This document shows, piece after piece, positions 21,892 to 32,620 of a stretch of DNA of 64,000 nucleotides. Both the position numbers and the translations under genes were made by a program. A model generated the notes under the pieces. That model did no database searches and was not told the DNA's origin. It saw nothing but the letters and a program-made list of their open reading frames with translations. The stretch is from Myxocyprinus asiaticus (lineage: Eukaryota > Chordata > Actinopteri > Cypriniformes > Catostomidae), in assembly GCF_019703515.2 (NCBI RefSeq), contig NC_059362.1, forward strand, positions 22,814,826 to 22,878,825, written 5' to 3'. Position 1 is the stretch's first letter, and each line of letters begins with the position of its first letter.

Positions 21892-22775
21892 TTACCTGCT
21901 CGTGCCTGCAAATACACGGGACGAGACCGGCTCAACCCGGAGATTGTAGAACCTCACAAATGTGTTGGGTGTTGCCCAGCCTGCTGCTCTGCAGATGTCT
22001 GCCAAAGAGGCGCCAATCCTCTGTTTGGAGACAGCGCTTCCTTTCCACTGTCCACCAAAGCAGACAAAGAGCTGCTCGGAGCTTCTAAGGCTCTGTGTGT
22101 GATCCAAATAGATGCATAAAGCTCGCACTGGACACAGCAGTGCTAAGGCTGGGTCTGCCTCCTCCTGGGGCAGCGCTTGCAGGTTCACCACCTGATCCCT
22201 AAAAGGGGTCGTGGGAACCTTGGGCACATGGCCCGGTCAGGGTCTCAGGATCACGTGAGTGTAACCCAGACTGAACACCAGGCACGATTCACTGACAGAG
22301 AACGCCTGCAGGTCCCCTACCCTTTTGATGGAAGTGAGCGCAGTCATGAGGGCCGTCTTCAAAAGAGAGTGCCTTAAGCTCAGCTGACTCCAAGGGCTCA
22401 AATGGAGCTCCCTGTAGACCCTGAAGGACTACAGAGATGTCCCACGAGGTGACGAGGCACGGTCTGGAGGGATTCAACCTCCAAGGGCCTCTCAGGAACC
22501 TGATGATCAAGTCATGCTTCCCCAAGTACTTACCATCTACTGCATCATGATGAGCCGAAATAGCGGCTACATACACCTTCAAGGTGGAGGGGGACAGCCA
22601 TCTCTCCAGCCTCTCCTGCAGGAAGGAAAGCACCGATACGACTGCACATCTCTGGGGGTCTTCGCGTCAGGAAGAACACCACTTAGCAAACAGACACCAC
22701 TTCAAGGCATACAGGCGCCTCATAGAGGGAGCCCTAGCCTGAGTGATCATGTCTACCACCACGGGTGGTAGGCCA
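21892..22775 (-). pseudogene. DIRS tyrosine recombinase lacking the HxxR segment (copy B)
   Basis: The N-terminal SAM-like part (SGLPPVVVDMITQARAPS, STLKVYVAAISAHHDAVDGK) and the C-terminal part (LADICRAAGWATPNTFVRFYN, with the nucleophile tyrosine in RFYNL) are present. DIRS elements use this enzyme instead of an integrase. Relative to copy C, about 35 residues between SAVSKQRI and GASLADICR are missing in frame, and these include the catalytic HxxR (AHSTRG in copy C). The gene is split over two frames (22633-22289 and 22227-21892). It cannot be catalytic. Confidence 0.85.
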
Positions 22776-23950
22776 CTTAGGTCAACATGTGCTTGCCCTG
22801 GATCAACGGCCGGAACCTCTGCAGGGCGAGCAGTACTGGCAACAACTCTAGGCAGTTGATGTGCCAACACAGCCGCGGGCCAGTCCAGGAGCCAGCGGCT
22901 GTGTGCCTGTTGCATCCGGCACCCTAGCCCATCTTGGAGGCATCTGTTGTAACCACGACGCACCTGGAGACCTGCTCTAGGGGAACCCCTGCCCATAGCA
23001 ATGCAAGGTCGGACCAAGGGCTGAAGAGGTGGTGACAGATCGGCGTGATGGTCACACGATGTGTCCCACGGTGCCATGCCAATCTCAGGACTCGAGTCTG
23101 AAGCCAGTGCTGAAGCGGTCTCATATGCATCAACCCGAGCGGTTTGGCCGCCGCTGAGGATGCCATATGACCCAGGAGCCTCTGAAAAATTTTCAGTGGA
23201 ACCACTGTCCTCCGTCTGAATGCCGTCAGACAGTTCAGCTCCGACTACGCACTCTTGTTCGTGAGGTGCGCTGTCATCAAGACTGAGTCCAACTCCAAAC
23301 CGAGAAAAGAGATGTTCTGAACTGGGGAGAGCTTGCTCTCCCTTGACCCGAAGCCCCAGTCGGCTGAGGTGCCGGAGCACGAGGTCCCTGTGTGTGCACA
23401 GCAACTCTTGAGAGTGAGCTAGGATTAGCTAGTCATCGAGATAGTTGAGGATGCAGATGCCCACTTCCCTTAGCGGGGAAAGGGCTGCCTCTGCAACCTT
23501 CTTGAAGATGTGAGGGGACAAGGACAGGCCGAAGGGGAGGACCTTGTACTGGTACGCCTGGCCTTCAAAGGCAAACCGCAGGTCAAGGTAAGACCAAGAC
23601 GTGGCAGTACGCGTCCTTCAAGTCTACCACCGCGAACCAATCTTGATGCTGGACGCTCACTAGAGTGCATTTCTGCATCAGCATCTTGGACGGGAGTCTG
23701 TGCAAAGCCAGGTTCAGTATTCGCAGTTCCAGGATTGGTCACAACCCACCGCCTTACTTCGGTACGATGAAGTAAGGGCTGTAGAACCCTTTCTTCATCT
23801 CAGCTGGAGGGACAGGCTCTATTGCGCCCATGCGCGGAAGAGTAGCGATCTCTGCACACAAGGTAGCGCCGTTCTCGCCCTTCACTGAGGTGAAGCGGAC
23901 ACCGCTGAACCTGGGCGGGCACCTGGTGAACTGAATCACGTATCCGAGTC
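22776..23950 (-). pseudogene. DIRS reverse transcriptase and part of RNase H (copy B)
   Basis: The start of the reverse transcriptase is clear at 23939-23754 (PPAEMKKGFYSPYFIVPK). The following fingers and palm are frameshifted (23742-23470). NYLDD near 23430 is the catalytic motif C and is directly followed by a TAG stop where copy C has a Cys codon. The 23404-22776 part covers the connection and RNase H region (LQDGLGCRMQQ, AVDPGQAHV), which then runs without a gap into the recombinase because the intervening segment is deleted. Confidence 0.82.
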
Positions 23951-25882
23951 AGACGGTCTGGGTCAGCCATCGCGACGGGTTGGAAAGCACAAGCCATGCG
24001 CCAAAACTCCGGGCGAGGGAGACCAAGGGAATGATCATGTTGGACGTACCAGCGGGTGGGGCCTCGTGGCAGAGCAGAGCTCAAGGTGCCATGTCGAGGG
24101 TACTCGAACCCCGTGGCCGTGCTGAGTCCAGGGACATCGAAGCACTTACCTGGCTCATGCCACCCACCATAAGATTGGCCGAGGAGGGGGGAGGAGAAAT
24201 CTCGTCCCCATAGTCCACTGGAACCAATCCCGGGTGGCCAAGTTTGTGCCACATCTGGGTGCACAGGGTCCGCTGCTGGAGCGCCATACCTGTAAAAATG
24301 GGACAGTGGACGTGGTTGTGACGACGGCCGTGCACACTGGATATGTGACCCAGGAGACGAGGGAACCATTCTTTTGTCAGGCTTTTGGGTACCGCAGGTG
24401 GCGACAAAAGATTCTCCTCCTGGCCCTCCACCGGGGGATGGAGTGGTCTGTTGACCAGCCCCAGAGAAGTGGGTCTCCTCACCCCTGGGTCGCCTGTCTC
24501 GGGGGTGCTTCGAAGCCTTCCTCTGGTTCTTAGCGGCCAGCCGTGAGATGGGTGGCGTCTGCTTCCTGCGGAGGGCTCCACGCTGGAGCCGGGCCACGGG
24601 GGCGGGCTGTGGTGGAGCCGGTGTTGTTGCTGCAGGAGGAAGCTCTTGGCGACAAGCAGACAGGATGCGGGGTCTTAAGCCGCGCCGGAGCAGGATATGT
24701 TGTAAGGCCTCCATCTGCTTCTTCACTGTCAAGAACTGCTGGGCAAAGTCCTCGACGGCATCGCCAAACAGGCCAACCTGGGAAATGGGGGCGTCAAGGA
24801 ACCGTACCTTGTCCGCCTCTCCCATCTCAACCAAGTTGAGCCAAAGGTGGCGCTCCTGGACCAGCAGGGTGGACATCGCCTGCCCAAGAGACCGCATCAT
24901 GACCTACATCACCTGGAGAGTGAGGTCGGTCACCGAGCGCAGTTCCTGCATCAATCCTGGGTCAGAACTACCCTCGTGCAGTTCTTTTAGCACCTTGGCT
25001 TGGTGTACTTGCAGGAGAGCCATGGCGTGGATGGGAGCTTGGGGCGCCCACGCCAGGTGGCGGCGCTCTGCGAACACAAGTGCACCGCGAGCACCTTATC
25101 CACCTGGGGGATCACCGAATACCCCCTGGCCACTCCACCATCGAGGGTATTGAGAGCGGGGGAGCTGAAAGACCGGGACCGGGCAGTAAAAGGTGCCTCC
25201 CACAATCTTGTCAGCTCCTCATGCACTTCCAGGAATGAAGGACCGGGGCCGGGGCGTGGCCGTGGGTGGCGCCCCGAGCCCAGGAACCAATCATCGAGCC
25301 GCGAGAGTTCAGGGGAGAGTGGAGGGTTCCACTCTAGATTAGCGCTCGTGGCCACCCAGGAAAGCATGTCTGTCATTTCCACATCAGCGTGAGACTGGGC
25401 GACCGTTCCCGAAGGAGGAAGCCCAGCCGAATCCTCTGCGTCAGACTGGATGAGCCCGCTCTCCGATGCTGCGCTCGATAACTCATTGTCTTCCCGAGCT
25501 CCGAACGAGAAGTCAAACTCGTGCTGAGACGAGCCGGCGGTCTAGTGCGAGAGCCCGATCGGGGCAAGCGAGCGTGTTGGGGAATGGGAGGTCCATGGGG
25601 GGATACCCGGCGGAGGTGGTCCCATTGATGTCCCCAAATCGCCCCCAGTGGTAACCGATGTGGCCTCAAACCCGTAGGTAGAAGGACCGGTGCGGGGAGC
25701 CGCTGGGGTGAGTTGCACGACCGCAAGGTTGCCATGGTCATGTTCTCGTAACGAGGACATGACTCATCCATGAACGATGTTTCCACGTGGGCAGTGCCCA
25801 GACACATAAGACAGCGATCGTGGCTGTCAGAAGCGGAGAGATAACGACCGCAACCAGGAATAACACACAAACGGAAAGTCAT
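23951..25882 (-). pseudogene. DIRS gag-like ORF1 (copy B)
   Basis: Likely start at 25882 (MTFRLCVIPGCGRYLSASDS) with the family Cys pattern (CVIPGC, CLMCLG, CPRY, so the last Cys pair is damaged here). Three frames cover the rest: 26032-25373, 25382-24987 (FLEVHEELTRLWEAPFTARS) and 24900-23800 (RSLGQAMSTLLVQERHLWLN, then VRFLDAPISQVGLFGDAVED, then a basic Pro-rich tail). DIRS ORF1 products are gag-like proteins expected to bind element RNA. Confidence 0.75.
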
Positions 25883-26059
25883 CTTTAAAAAGACATTCCA
25901 TGTGTGCCGCTCTTTTTGTGAATGAAAATATACTCTTTTAGAATATACTCTCTTATTTTCGCTCTGCCGAAGCACCCAGGGGCGTTCTCTGCACTCCAAG
26001 GGTGCAGAGGGGGAGAAGCCGCTGAAATGCACCGTAAATCCAGCAGTTTTGAGGTGCGT

Positions 26060-26298
26060 CTTTGGAGGGAATTGAATTCAGTGCACTGAATACAACCGCT
26101 CAGCTTCGAAGAGAAAATCTGAATGAGTGGTTGCATACCAGCTCCTTTTATACCCGTATGTCCGGGGGAGTGACATGCAAATTCCACTCGCCAATTCTCA
26201 CTGGCCTTTTTTAAAAAAAGCAGAGGTGTTTTGGGCTCCCAAGAGTGACCCCTAGTGTTACTACATCGACAAAATCGAGTGAATGACAAATAGGGAAC
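26060..26298 (-). promoter_or_regulatory. Left terminal repeat with promoter elements (copy B)
   Basis: In element orientation it carries CCACTCGCCAATT-complement words, an octamer-like ATTTGCAT and TATAAAAG (reverse-complemented on the plus strand near 26145-26190). It lies upstream of gag and is expected to drive the element's transcript. Confidence 0.6.
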
Positions 26299-26866
26299 AG
26301 AAATTTAATCTCTTTGGCGTAAGCCCCATCTGGCGGTCCGAAGAAGTTGTATTCGGAACCGTCATATCCTGCCGGAGATAGGAGGCAGTGGCGAGGAGCC
26401 TACCCCCGTGCAGGACAGGATTCATCTGGTGGTGGTGGGGTGGTGGAGGTTGCCATGTTAGCACACTGAAACACAATGTGATAAATTGTGAGCAGACTTA
26501 TAAAGCATTGGCTTGCATCTGAATTGCTAGGAGTTACCTAGCTAATGGTGCGATGATGTACAGCTGCTAGTCTTCCTGCTAGAACTATGCTGAGCTTACA
26601 TTTATAGGATCTAACTTGCTAAACAAGATTCTCTTCAAACTGTTGCTCCGCCATGATATTTGTTAACTTGAAAGAGAAAAGTGGCACTGTACGCAAATGT
26701 CCGCTATAGCACCACTTGTGGCAATGCTGAAAATGCAACACGGATTTGTGCGTCATTACGAATTGTGTTCCGACTCATCTTGGAACACAAAAACGTTTGA
26801 AATCAAGCTTGTGGAGCTAGAAGCATCTGCATTCACATACTTGCATACAGTGTGTTTTGGGCTGTA

Positions 26867-26870
<4 letters not shown>
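26299..26870. other. Non-coding sequence flanking DIRS copy B
   Basis: A GC-richer patch at 26320-26460 looks unlike the AT-rich surroundings, but I could not assign it to a family. Confidence 0.35.

Positions 26871-26922
<52 letters not shown>
26871..26922. repeat. (CT)n microsatellite
   Basis: An uninterrupted CT run of about 52 bases. Confidence 0.95.
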
Positions 26923-26925
<3 letters not shown>

Positions 26926-27217
26926 AGTCTCTCATGCCAGTTTTTTATTTGAACTGTTACATTTCTCTGTTACTTTGATCGTTTATCTGTCGTCTACCCT
27001 TTCTATTTCCCCTCATCTCTCTTATCTTATCTGTCTGCACTCTCACTTTATTTCTCTTTTTCTCCAGATATAAGTCCATTTGAATTTGTAACTGTTGCCA
27101 TCTGGAATGACAGCTCCTCATAATCTAGCACTGTATTCCCTTTCAAGAGTTTGATAAATTGAGCACATCATATAAGACTCTGACAGGAGAAAAAATATGA
27201 CAGAGTCCAGTCAGTGT

Positions 27218-27221
<4 letters not shown>

Positions 27222-27285
<64 letters not shown>
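27222..27285. repeat. Compound (GT)n(GA)n microsatellite
   Basis: The GT run to about 27258 is directly followed by a GA run. Confidence 0.95.
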
Positions 27286-27289
<4 letters not shown>

Positions 27290-28759
27290 TTATTTACCCT
27301 CTCCGCCTTCCTGTGTTTAGGGCGAACGGATTACTGCCGGAAACAAGACACAGCCTGTTTACTCCTTACAGGAAGTTCTGATATCTCTTGTCCTCCTCCT
27401 CGCCCTCCTGTATAAACACCTTCATTCACATATACACACCATACATACTGTACACACATATCTACATGTAAATCTAAAATGAAGAGGACATATTTAAGAT
27501 TCTGCACTATTTCTAGGTCGCTAAACAAATAAGAACATTTGTGACTTTGACCATGCTAACTCTTTTGTATGAACGGTCATATTTCCTTGCTTCCATTGAA
27601 GCACACAAGATGCTCTTTGAAATATTCTCAAATCATGCTAGGATAACATGGATCATCAGGTTTTCCACAATTAGAAAAATGCAAAATAGACACATTTTCA
27701 TTGTTTTTAAAAGTTTTCTTTTAATCCCCACTGTACTTCAACTGACCACACACTGTCTGACTTGACTTCATCTAGGCTATAAAACTTCCACAAACACACA
27801 GGGGCTTGCTCATGCACACTCTTTCTGATGGACACTCAAAACTTACGCCCTCCTTTGCTCACACACCTGACATCCTCAAACAGCTGTGTTTGTGAAAGTC
27901 ACATCCTGTGTAGAGTTGTTTCTCTTTATCTTTATATATGACCTGTGCATATATGGCAATATATTTGTGTGTGTTTGTATATGAGCTGTGTGTATATAAA
28001 CGTCTACTAATGTATCATAGCCCATCGTACAAATTGTTGTAAACAGTTCCTGCAAATTAAATACACCAGCCATCAAAGGAACATTTAAAGACACTCCTGG
28101 TCCTAATCTGCTTATGCCTGCTTTTCTTTAATCAAGTTCTCAAACCACATTCCTTATTTTGCCATTCCATTCCTTATTTTACAGTGGACTCTTTCTGAAT
28201 CTTGAATCTTTCCTGCATTTCTTGGTACTCAACTGATGAGTTTTTCAGTGTGTTACAATGGTTACAAAAGTATATGATAGAATGTATGTAATGATAGGAA
28301 ATAGGCTTAGAATCGATGACGTTTTCACATACTGATAAGTGGAAGATTTTCCAGATGATTATCAATATACTGTATATCAGGTTTTTTTTTTTTTCCAGAT
28401 ATAAATAGGGCTGCTCGTTGCACAATAGTCTTTGTCTTTTCAAACATATTTCTCAAAACAACTTTGGTAAAGTGTGAGCATCAGTTAATTAAAGTGGGTC
28501 ACACACCAGATTCGTATGGTGGATGACATGGCGCATTCTAAAATAAAAAAAAATTCTATGAAGGTACGTGCACACACCGAGGGCTAGCCGTCTGCGGAGG
28601 CTGTTAAAAATTCTGCAGAACCACGGAGATCAACTTGCATAGTTTTCCATTAAATTTGACCCAAATCATATCAAAAGATAAAGATTGTTTATTCTAATCA
28701 TTACTGGATGATATATTGTGTATAAGTATCTTTCATATAGCCTACACAATGTATTTACA
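27286..28759. other. Non-coding intronic sequence
   Basis: AT-rich, no gene or element boundary recognised. A T-run at about 28382-28395 is the only low-complexity site. Confidence 0.4.
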
Positions 28760-28767
28760 GTTACAAG

Positions 28768-29551
28768 CAGGGTTTGGGAGTATTCCACTACAGTTACAAT
28801 TTAAATAATTGGTAATTAGAATACAGTTACATTCAAAAAGTATTTTGATTACTGAAGAGATTACTTTGCATTTTATTGTCATTTGTTTAATTTAATATTT
28901 AGTCCTTTCAGATGGAAAACATTTATACATATACATGATGCGATCCAAAGTGCATTTGAACAGCGGTGAAACACTTTCTAAAGATGTGTTACATTCATAC
29001 GAGCAGACAGAGAAGTAAGTTTGAAGTCTGGAGCAGAAGAAATATAAATAAACCTTGTGTAAATTGTCAGCTTTTCGCTAAGCTAAAATGCTACTTCTAG
29101 CCATTTTACATGCACATGTTACCAGGCACAATCATATTTTTCTATCAAGAAAATTCACGTTAGATCATAATTCTGTTTTTTCTAGTAAGACCTTTGATAT
29201 TAGGGCAAAAACGTATTCTTGATAATAATTTTTGTATTGTTTTCCTGTAAAAATATAAAAAATCCTTAAAACAAGATCAGTTTGATTTATCTTGTTTTAG
29301 AAAAACACTGCATAAGATATTTAGGTTTTTCAGAGAATGTATTTTTAACATGTGTATTTTGTCTTACTGCACTGACAGTGTTTTTATAGTCAAGTGATAA
29401 AATCTACCAGTGCTGAAGAAGTAATCCAAAGTATTTAGAATACGTTACTGATCTTGAGTAATCTAACGGAATACGCTACAAATTACATTTTACAGCATGT
29501 ATTCTGTAATCTATAGTGGAATACATTTCAAAAGTAACCCTCCCAACCCTG
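28768..29551. mobile_element. hAT MITE with perfect 8-bp target duplication
   Basis: Ends CAGGGTTTGGGAGTATTCC and, inverted, CAGGGTTGGGAGGGTTAC. Both sides carry GTTACAAG (28760-28767 and 29552-29559), the 8-bp duplication expected of hAT elements. The 784-bp interior has TAATCTGATTAC-like words but no transposase. Confidence 0.88.
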
Positions 29552-29559
29552 GTTACAAG

Positions 29560-31199
29560 TATGTCTTTTTGTGGTTTGACAGCTAGAATGAAAGAACTAT
29601 TCAGTGCAACATACAGGTAAATTGCATAATAAACGTCACCATTTCTAATCTTTCATATTGCACTTTTACACCAGTTTCATACACTAACCTGCAAACTCAT
29701 CAATGTCACTTTGTTAATTCTTGAAAAAGTACAAAAACCTTTATAACTTTGTACTGCCATCAGCTCGTAATGTGTGTGATATCTGTGCCTTGTCCATGCC
29801 GCGACCGGCTTCAGTAAATGTTATATCGCCCCTTTGTGGTCTCCCAAAGCTATTACATCAGACTACATTGCATGTAATGCAACTAGCAGTGAATTAAAAG
29901 CACAGCTGATGTTAATATATCGATGCCTCAAAAATGTATCGATAAAATAAAGTGCCTATCAAAAATCTATATATTGATATTATATGACATCCTTAATAGC
30001 AAATGAGATTTACCCAAAATTGCTTATATTAAAGGAATATATATTTTACCTTGCAAACAGAAAATGTGCATTATATACAGTATTCCTTCTTCGAAAAAGA
30101 AGAAAAATTCTGCAACATGGTAATCAGTTACATTGATTCAAAATGATTACATCAAGAACAAATATCAATCAAATAATTGTTCTGGACAAATGTAGACTGC
30201 AGTATTTCTCAGAACATATTAGCTGTCAGACTGCTTCCTGCTGTATGTATGAGAGAGTCCAGCATATCTGCAGTGAAAGTGCTGAAAGCTGTCTAGGGCT
30301 CAAGGCTCATTGATTTAAAATAAAATGCCTCCCACAGGGTACCGAACCAAGACCTGATCAGAATGACTTAAACTCAGACACTTTTAGAATAGCTGGAAAC
30401 AGTTCAACTTTGAATGTCCATTAGAAACTGCAGGTGTACATATAGTTTCTTTTTGAAACTATATGTACATTTATTAAATGTATTATGACTGGTTACAGTT
30501 GTTTGTAAGGCCAAAACAAATTATTATATATTATTATTATTATTATTATTATTTACGAAGAATACTTTTATAATGCACTTTATATACAGTCTTCATAAAC
30601 TGTGTTACCGAGACGGTTCACAATGAATGAATAAAAATATCAAACACACATGAATCTAATTCACAAGAAATACACAGCACTGAATACACACAGCTGTGCT
30701 GGAACATACATGAAAAACAGATATAAGACTGTGTTAAACAGATATACCAAACACTCAGAAATCTGGTTTGTACAGAGACCTTGGGAAATACAGGGATATA
30801 TCAGTATCTAAGTTTCATTGAATGCAGCAGTGGTGCTTTAATAAAATGGAGTAAAGTTTAGCATAAGGATCAGATATACTGAATGGTTGTGTGTATATGT
30901 GCATATGCATTTCAGGTATGAAAAGGTGCTCAATGGCAAATCAGGTCATGGTGTGTATAAATGTATTCAACGGCTTGTCAGTCTTTACCACCACAACGTC
31001 TATATGTCTGAATATGTCAAGGTGGTCTGTGTCTTTTCACCGTTGTATGTGTCTGCGGACACACTGGCGTCGGATTTAAGCTAGCCTGCACCGGAGCTCC
31101 AGACGGGCAAAGCTGACACTAGGAAATCCCCCACAATGCTGCGCTTTCACTCCGAGCTGTTAGTCTGCGATACAGGGAGCCTATAGCGTTTTCATGTCT
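29560..31199. other. Non-coding stretch with an ATT-rich tract and a perfect hairpin
   Basis: It contains a (TTA)n run at about 30522-30552, the hairpin annotated separately, and a CpG-richer patch at 31085-31195 of unknown origin. No coding evidence. Confidence 0.4.
30435..30469. repeat. Perfect 15-bp hairpin
   Basis: TGTACATATAGTTTC is followed by five T and then its exact reverse complement. The stem-loop is small and could be a relic of a foldback element or simply a structured DNA site. Confidence 0.8.
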
Positions 31200-31504
31200 T
31201 AAAGGGATATTTCACCCAAAAAAGAAAATTCTGTTATTTACTCACCCTCATGTTGCTTTAAACCCATATGACTTTCTTCTGTGGAACAAAAGGAGATGTT
31301 AGGCAGAATGTTATGCTTACTCACCATTCACTGTCATTGCATCTTTCCATACAATGAAAGTGTAAGGCAAGAGGCACATTTTCTGTCTAACATCTTCTTT
31401 TGTGTTTCACGAAAGAAAGAAAGAAAATCACATTAGTGTGGAACAACATGAGGATGAGTAAATTATTTTTGAATTTTGAGATTTTTGGGTGAACCATCCC
31501 TTTA
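31200..31504. mobile_element. Complete palindromic MITE (Angel-like)
   Basis: The left arm (AAAGGGATATTTCACCC, TTCTTCTGTGGAACA) and right arm (TTCTTTTGTGTTTCACG, TTTGGGTGAACCATCCCTTTA) are inverted copies joined by a short centre. Bordering TTAA words fit a TTAA target. It is non-coding and depends on a transposase from elsewhere. Confidence 0.75.
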
Positions 31505-32038
31505 ATGTTCAGTATTATCTCACACTGGACTGTCATAATTATATCTCTCTTAACAACACACTGGCAACTGACTATCAACCAATAGCCTGAATGTCAATAC
31601 AGTACAATACAACCTACTGTACATTTTATATATACTATATATACTATTTTTTATTGTATAATGTGTATTCTATATTGTGTGTATTGTTTAATGTACATTG
31701 TATGTTATTATTTGTATATTGTGTTGTGTGTAATTATGTGTATATTAGATATGTAAATTGTGATGTGTAAATCTGAAATTTATTGTAAATTGGTATATGT
31801 CTCATCACTGTCACGACTACTATGTTGCTCGGAACTGCACCCAAGAATTTCAAACACTATTGCACTTGTGTATATGGTTGTGTGACAATAAAAAAATGTG
31901 ATTTGAAGTGATTTGTCTAATATTCAGTTACTCTGGTGGAGAATAAAGCCATGTGATTATGGTGAATAATTATGTTTTTTTCTTAAAAGCCCAGTTTTGG
32001 TTTTGAGGTTCATCAGAGTGACAAATTGTTTGGTTAAA

Positions 32039-32071
<33 letters not shown>
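32039..32071. repeat. (AC)n microsatellite
   Basis: An uninterrupted AC run of about 32 bases. Confidence 0.95.
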
Positions 32072-32074
<3 letters not shown>

Positions 32075-32620
32075 TAACAAATGTAATTATTCCCAGATTC
32101 AGATACTGACATCCACCTTCAATAATGTATCACCATCAAACACAGCCCTTCTTTATCCTGTCTCCACCTTCCACTAGTAATCATAAAGCCTTAGGCTATA
32201 TAGAGACAGAGTGATATTAGAGTGAGATATTGTAATGAGTTGTCCAGGGTCAGTTGCGGTCTATGAGAAACAGGTTCATTCCCATCACATAACTTTACCA
32301 TAATCCCAAGCATCCTAGGAATTTGCTCTTCAGCACTTTTGATTGGCCCTGCATTTGTTGAGTAATGTCATTAATTCTGAATAGTTTCAGGGGACTATGG
32401 CTTTAAGTAAGAGGCTAACCAAATGGACTGGCTCCTGGTTCTCAGAAGTCTTGTGTGTTTGCACCTTTAAAGGAATAGTTCACCCCAAATAAAAATTATG
32501 TAATAATTTACTCTCCCTTATGTTATCCCAAACCTGCATGTCTTTCTTTCTTCTGTGGAACACAAAATAAAATATTTTGAAGAACCTTAAATCTGCTGTT
32601 TTGCATACAATTAAATCATA

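Larger units (their letters stand above)
20739..26298 (-). mobile_element. DIRS-type retrotransposon, copy B, nearly full length
   Basis: In minus orientation: left terminal repeat (26298 to about 26060), gag (25882 to about 24000), reverse transcriptase (about 23950-23400), RNase H (partial), tyrosine recombinase (about 22770-21892), non-coding tail, internal complementary region (about 21065-21125) and right terminal repeat (about 20970-20739). The ends show AAC at the right and AAT at the left (GTT/ATT in element sense). A deletion removes the segment between RNase H and recombinase, and premature stops occur (for example after YLDD). Confidence 0.92.

Noticed and set aside
15965..26298. 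Copies A and B as two halves of a single larger element
   Set aside because: Each has its own complete pair of terminal repeats with GTT-type borders and unrelated sequence between them, so they are separate insertions.
26261..26476. Minus-strand frame with a PPPPHHHQ stretch
   Set aside because: It crosses the DIRS border and its Pro/His run is from a GGTGGTGG tract. No domain.
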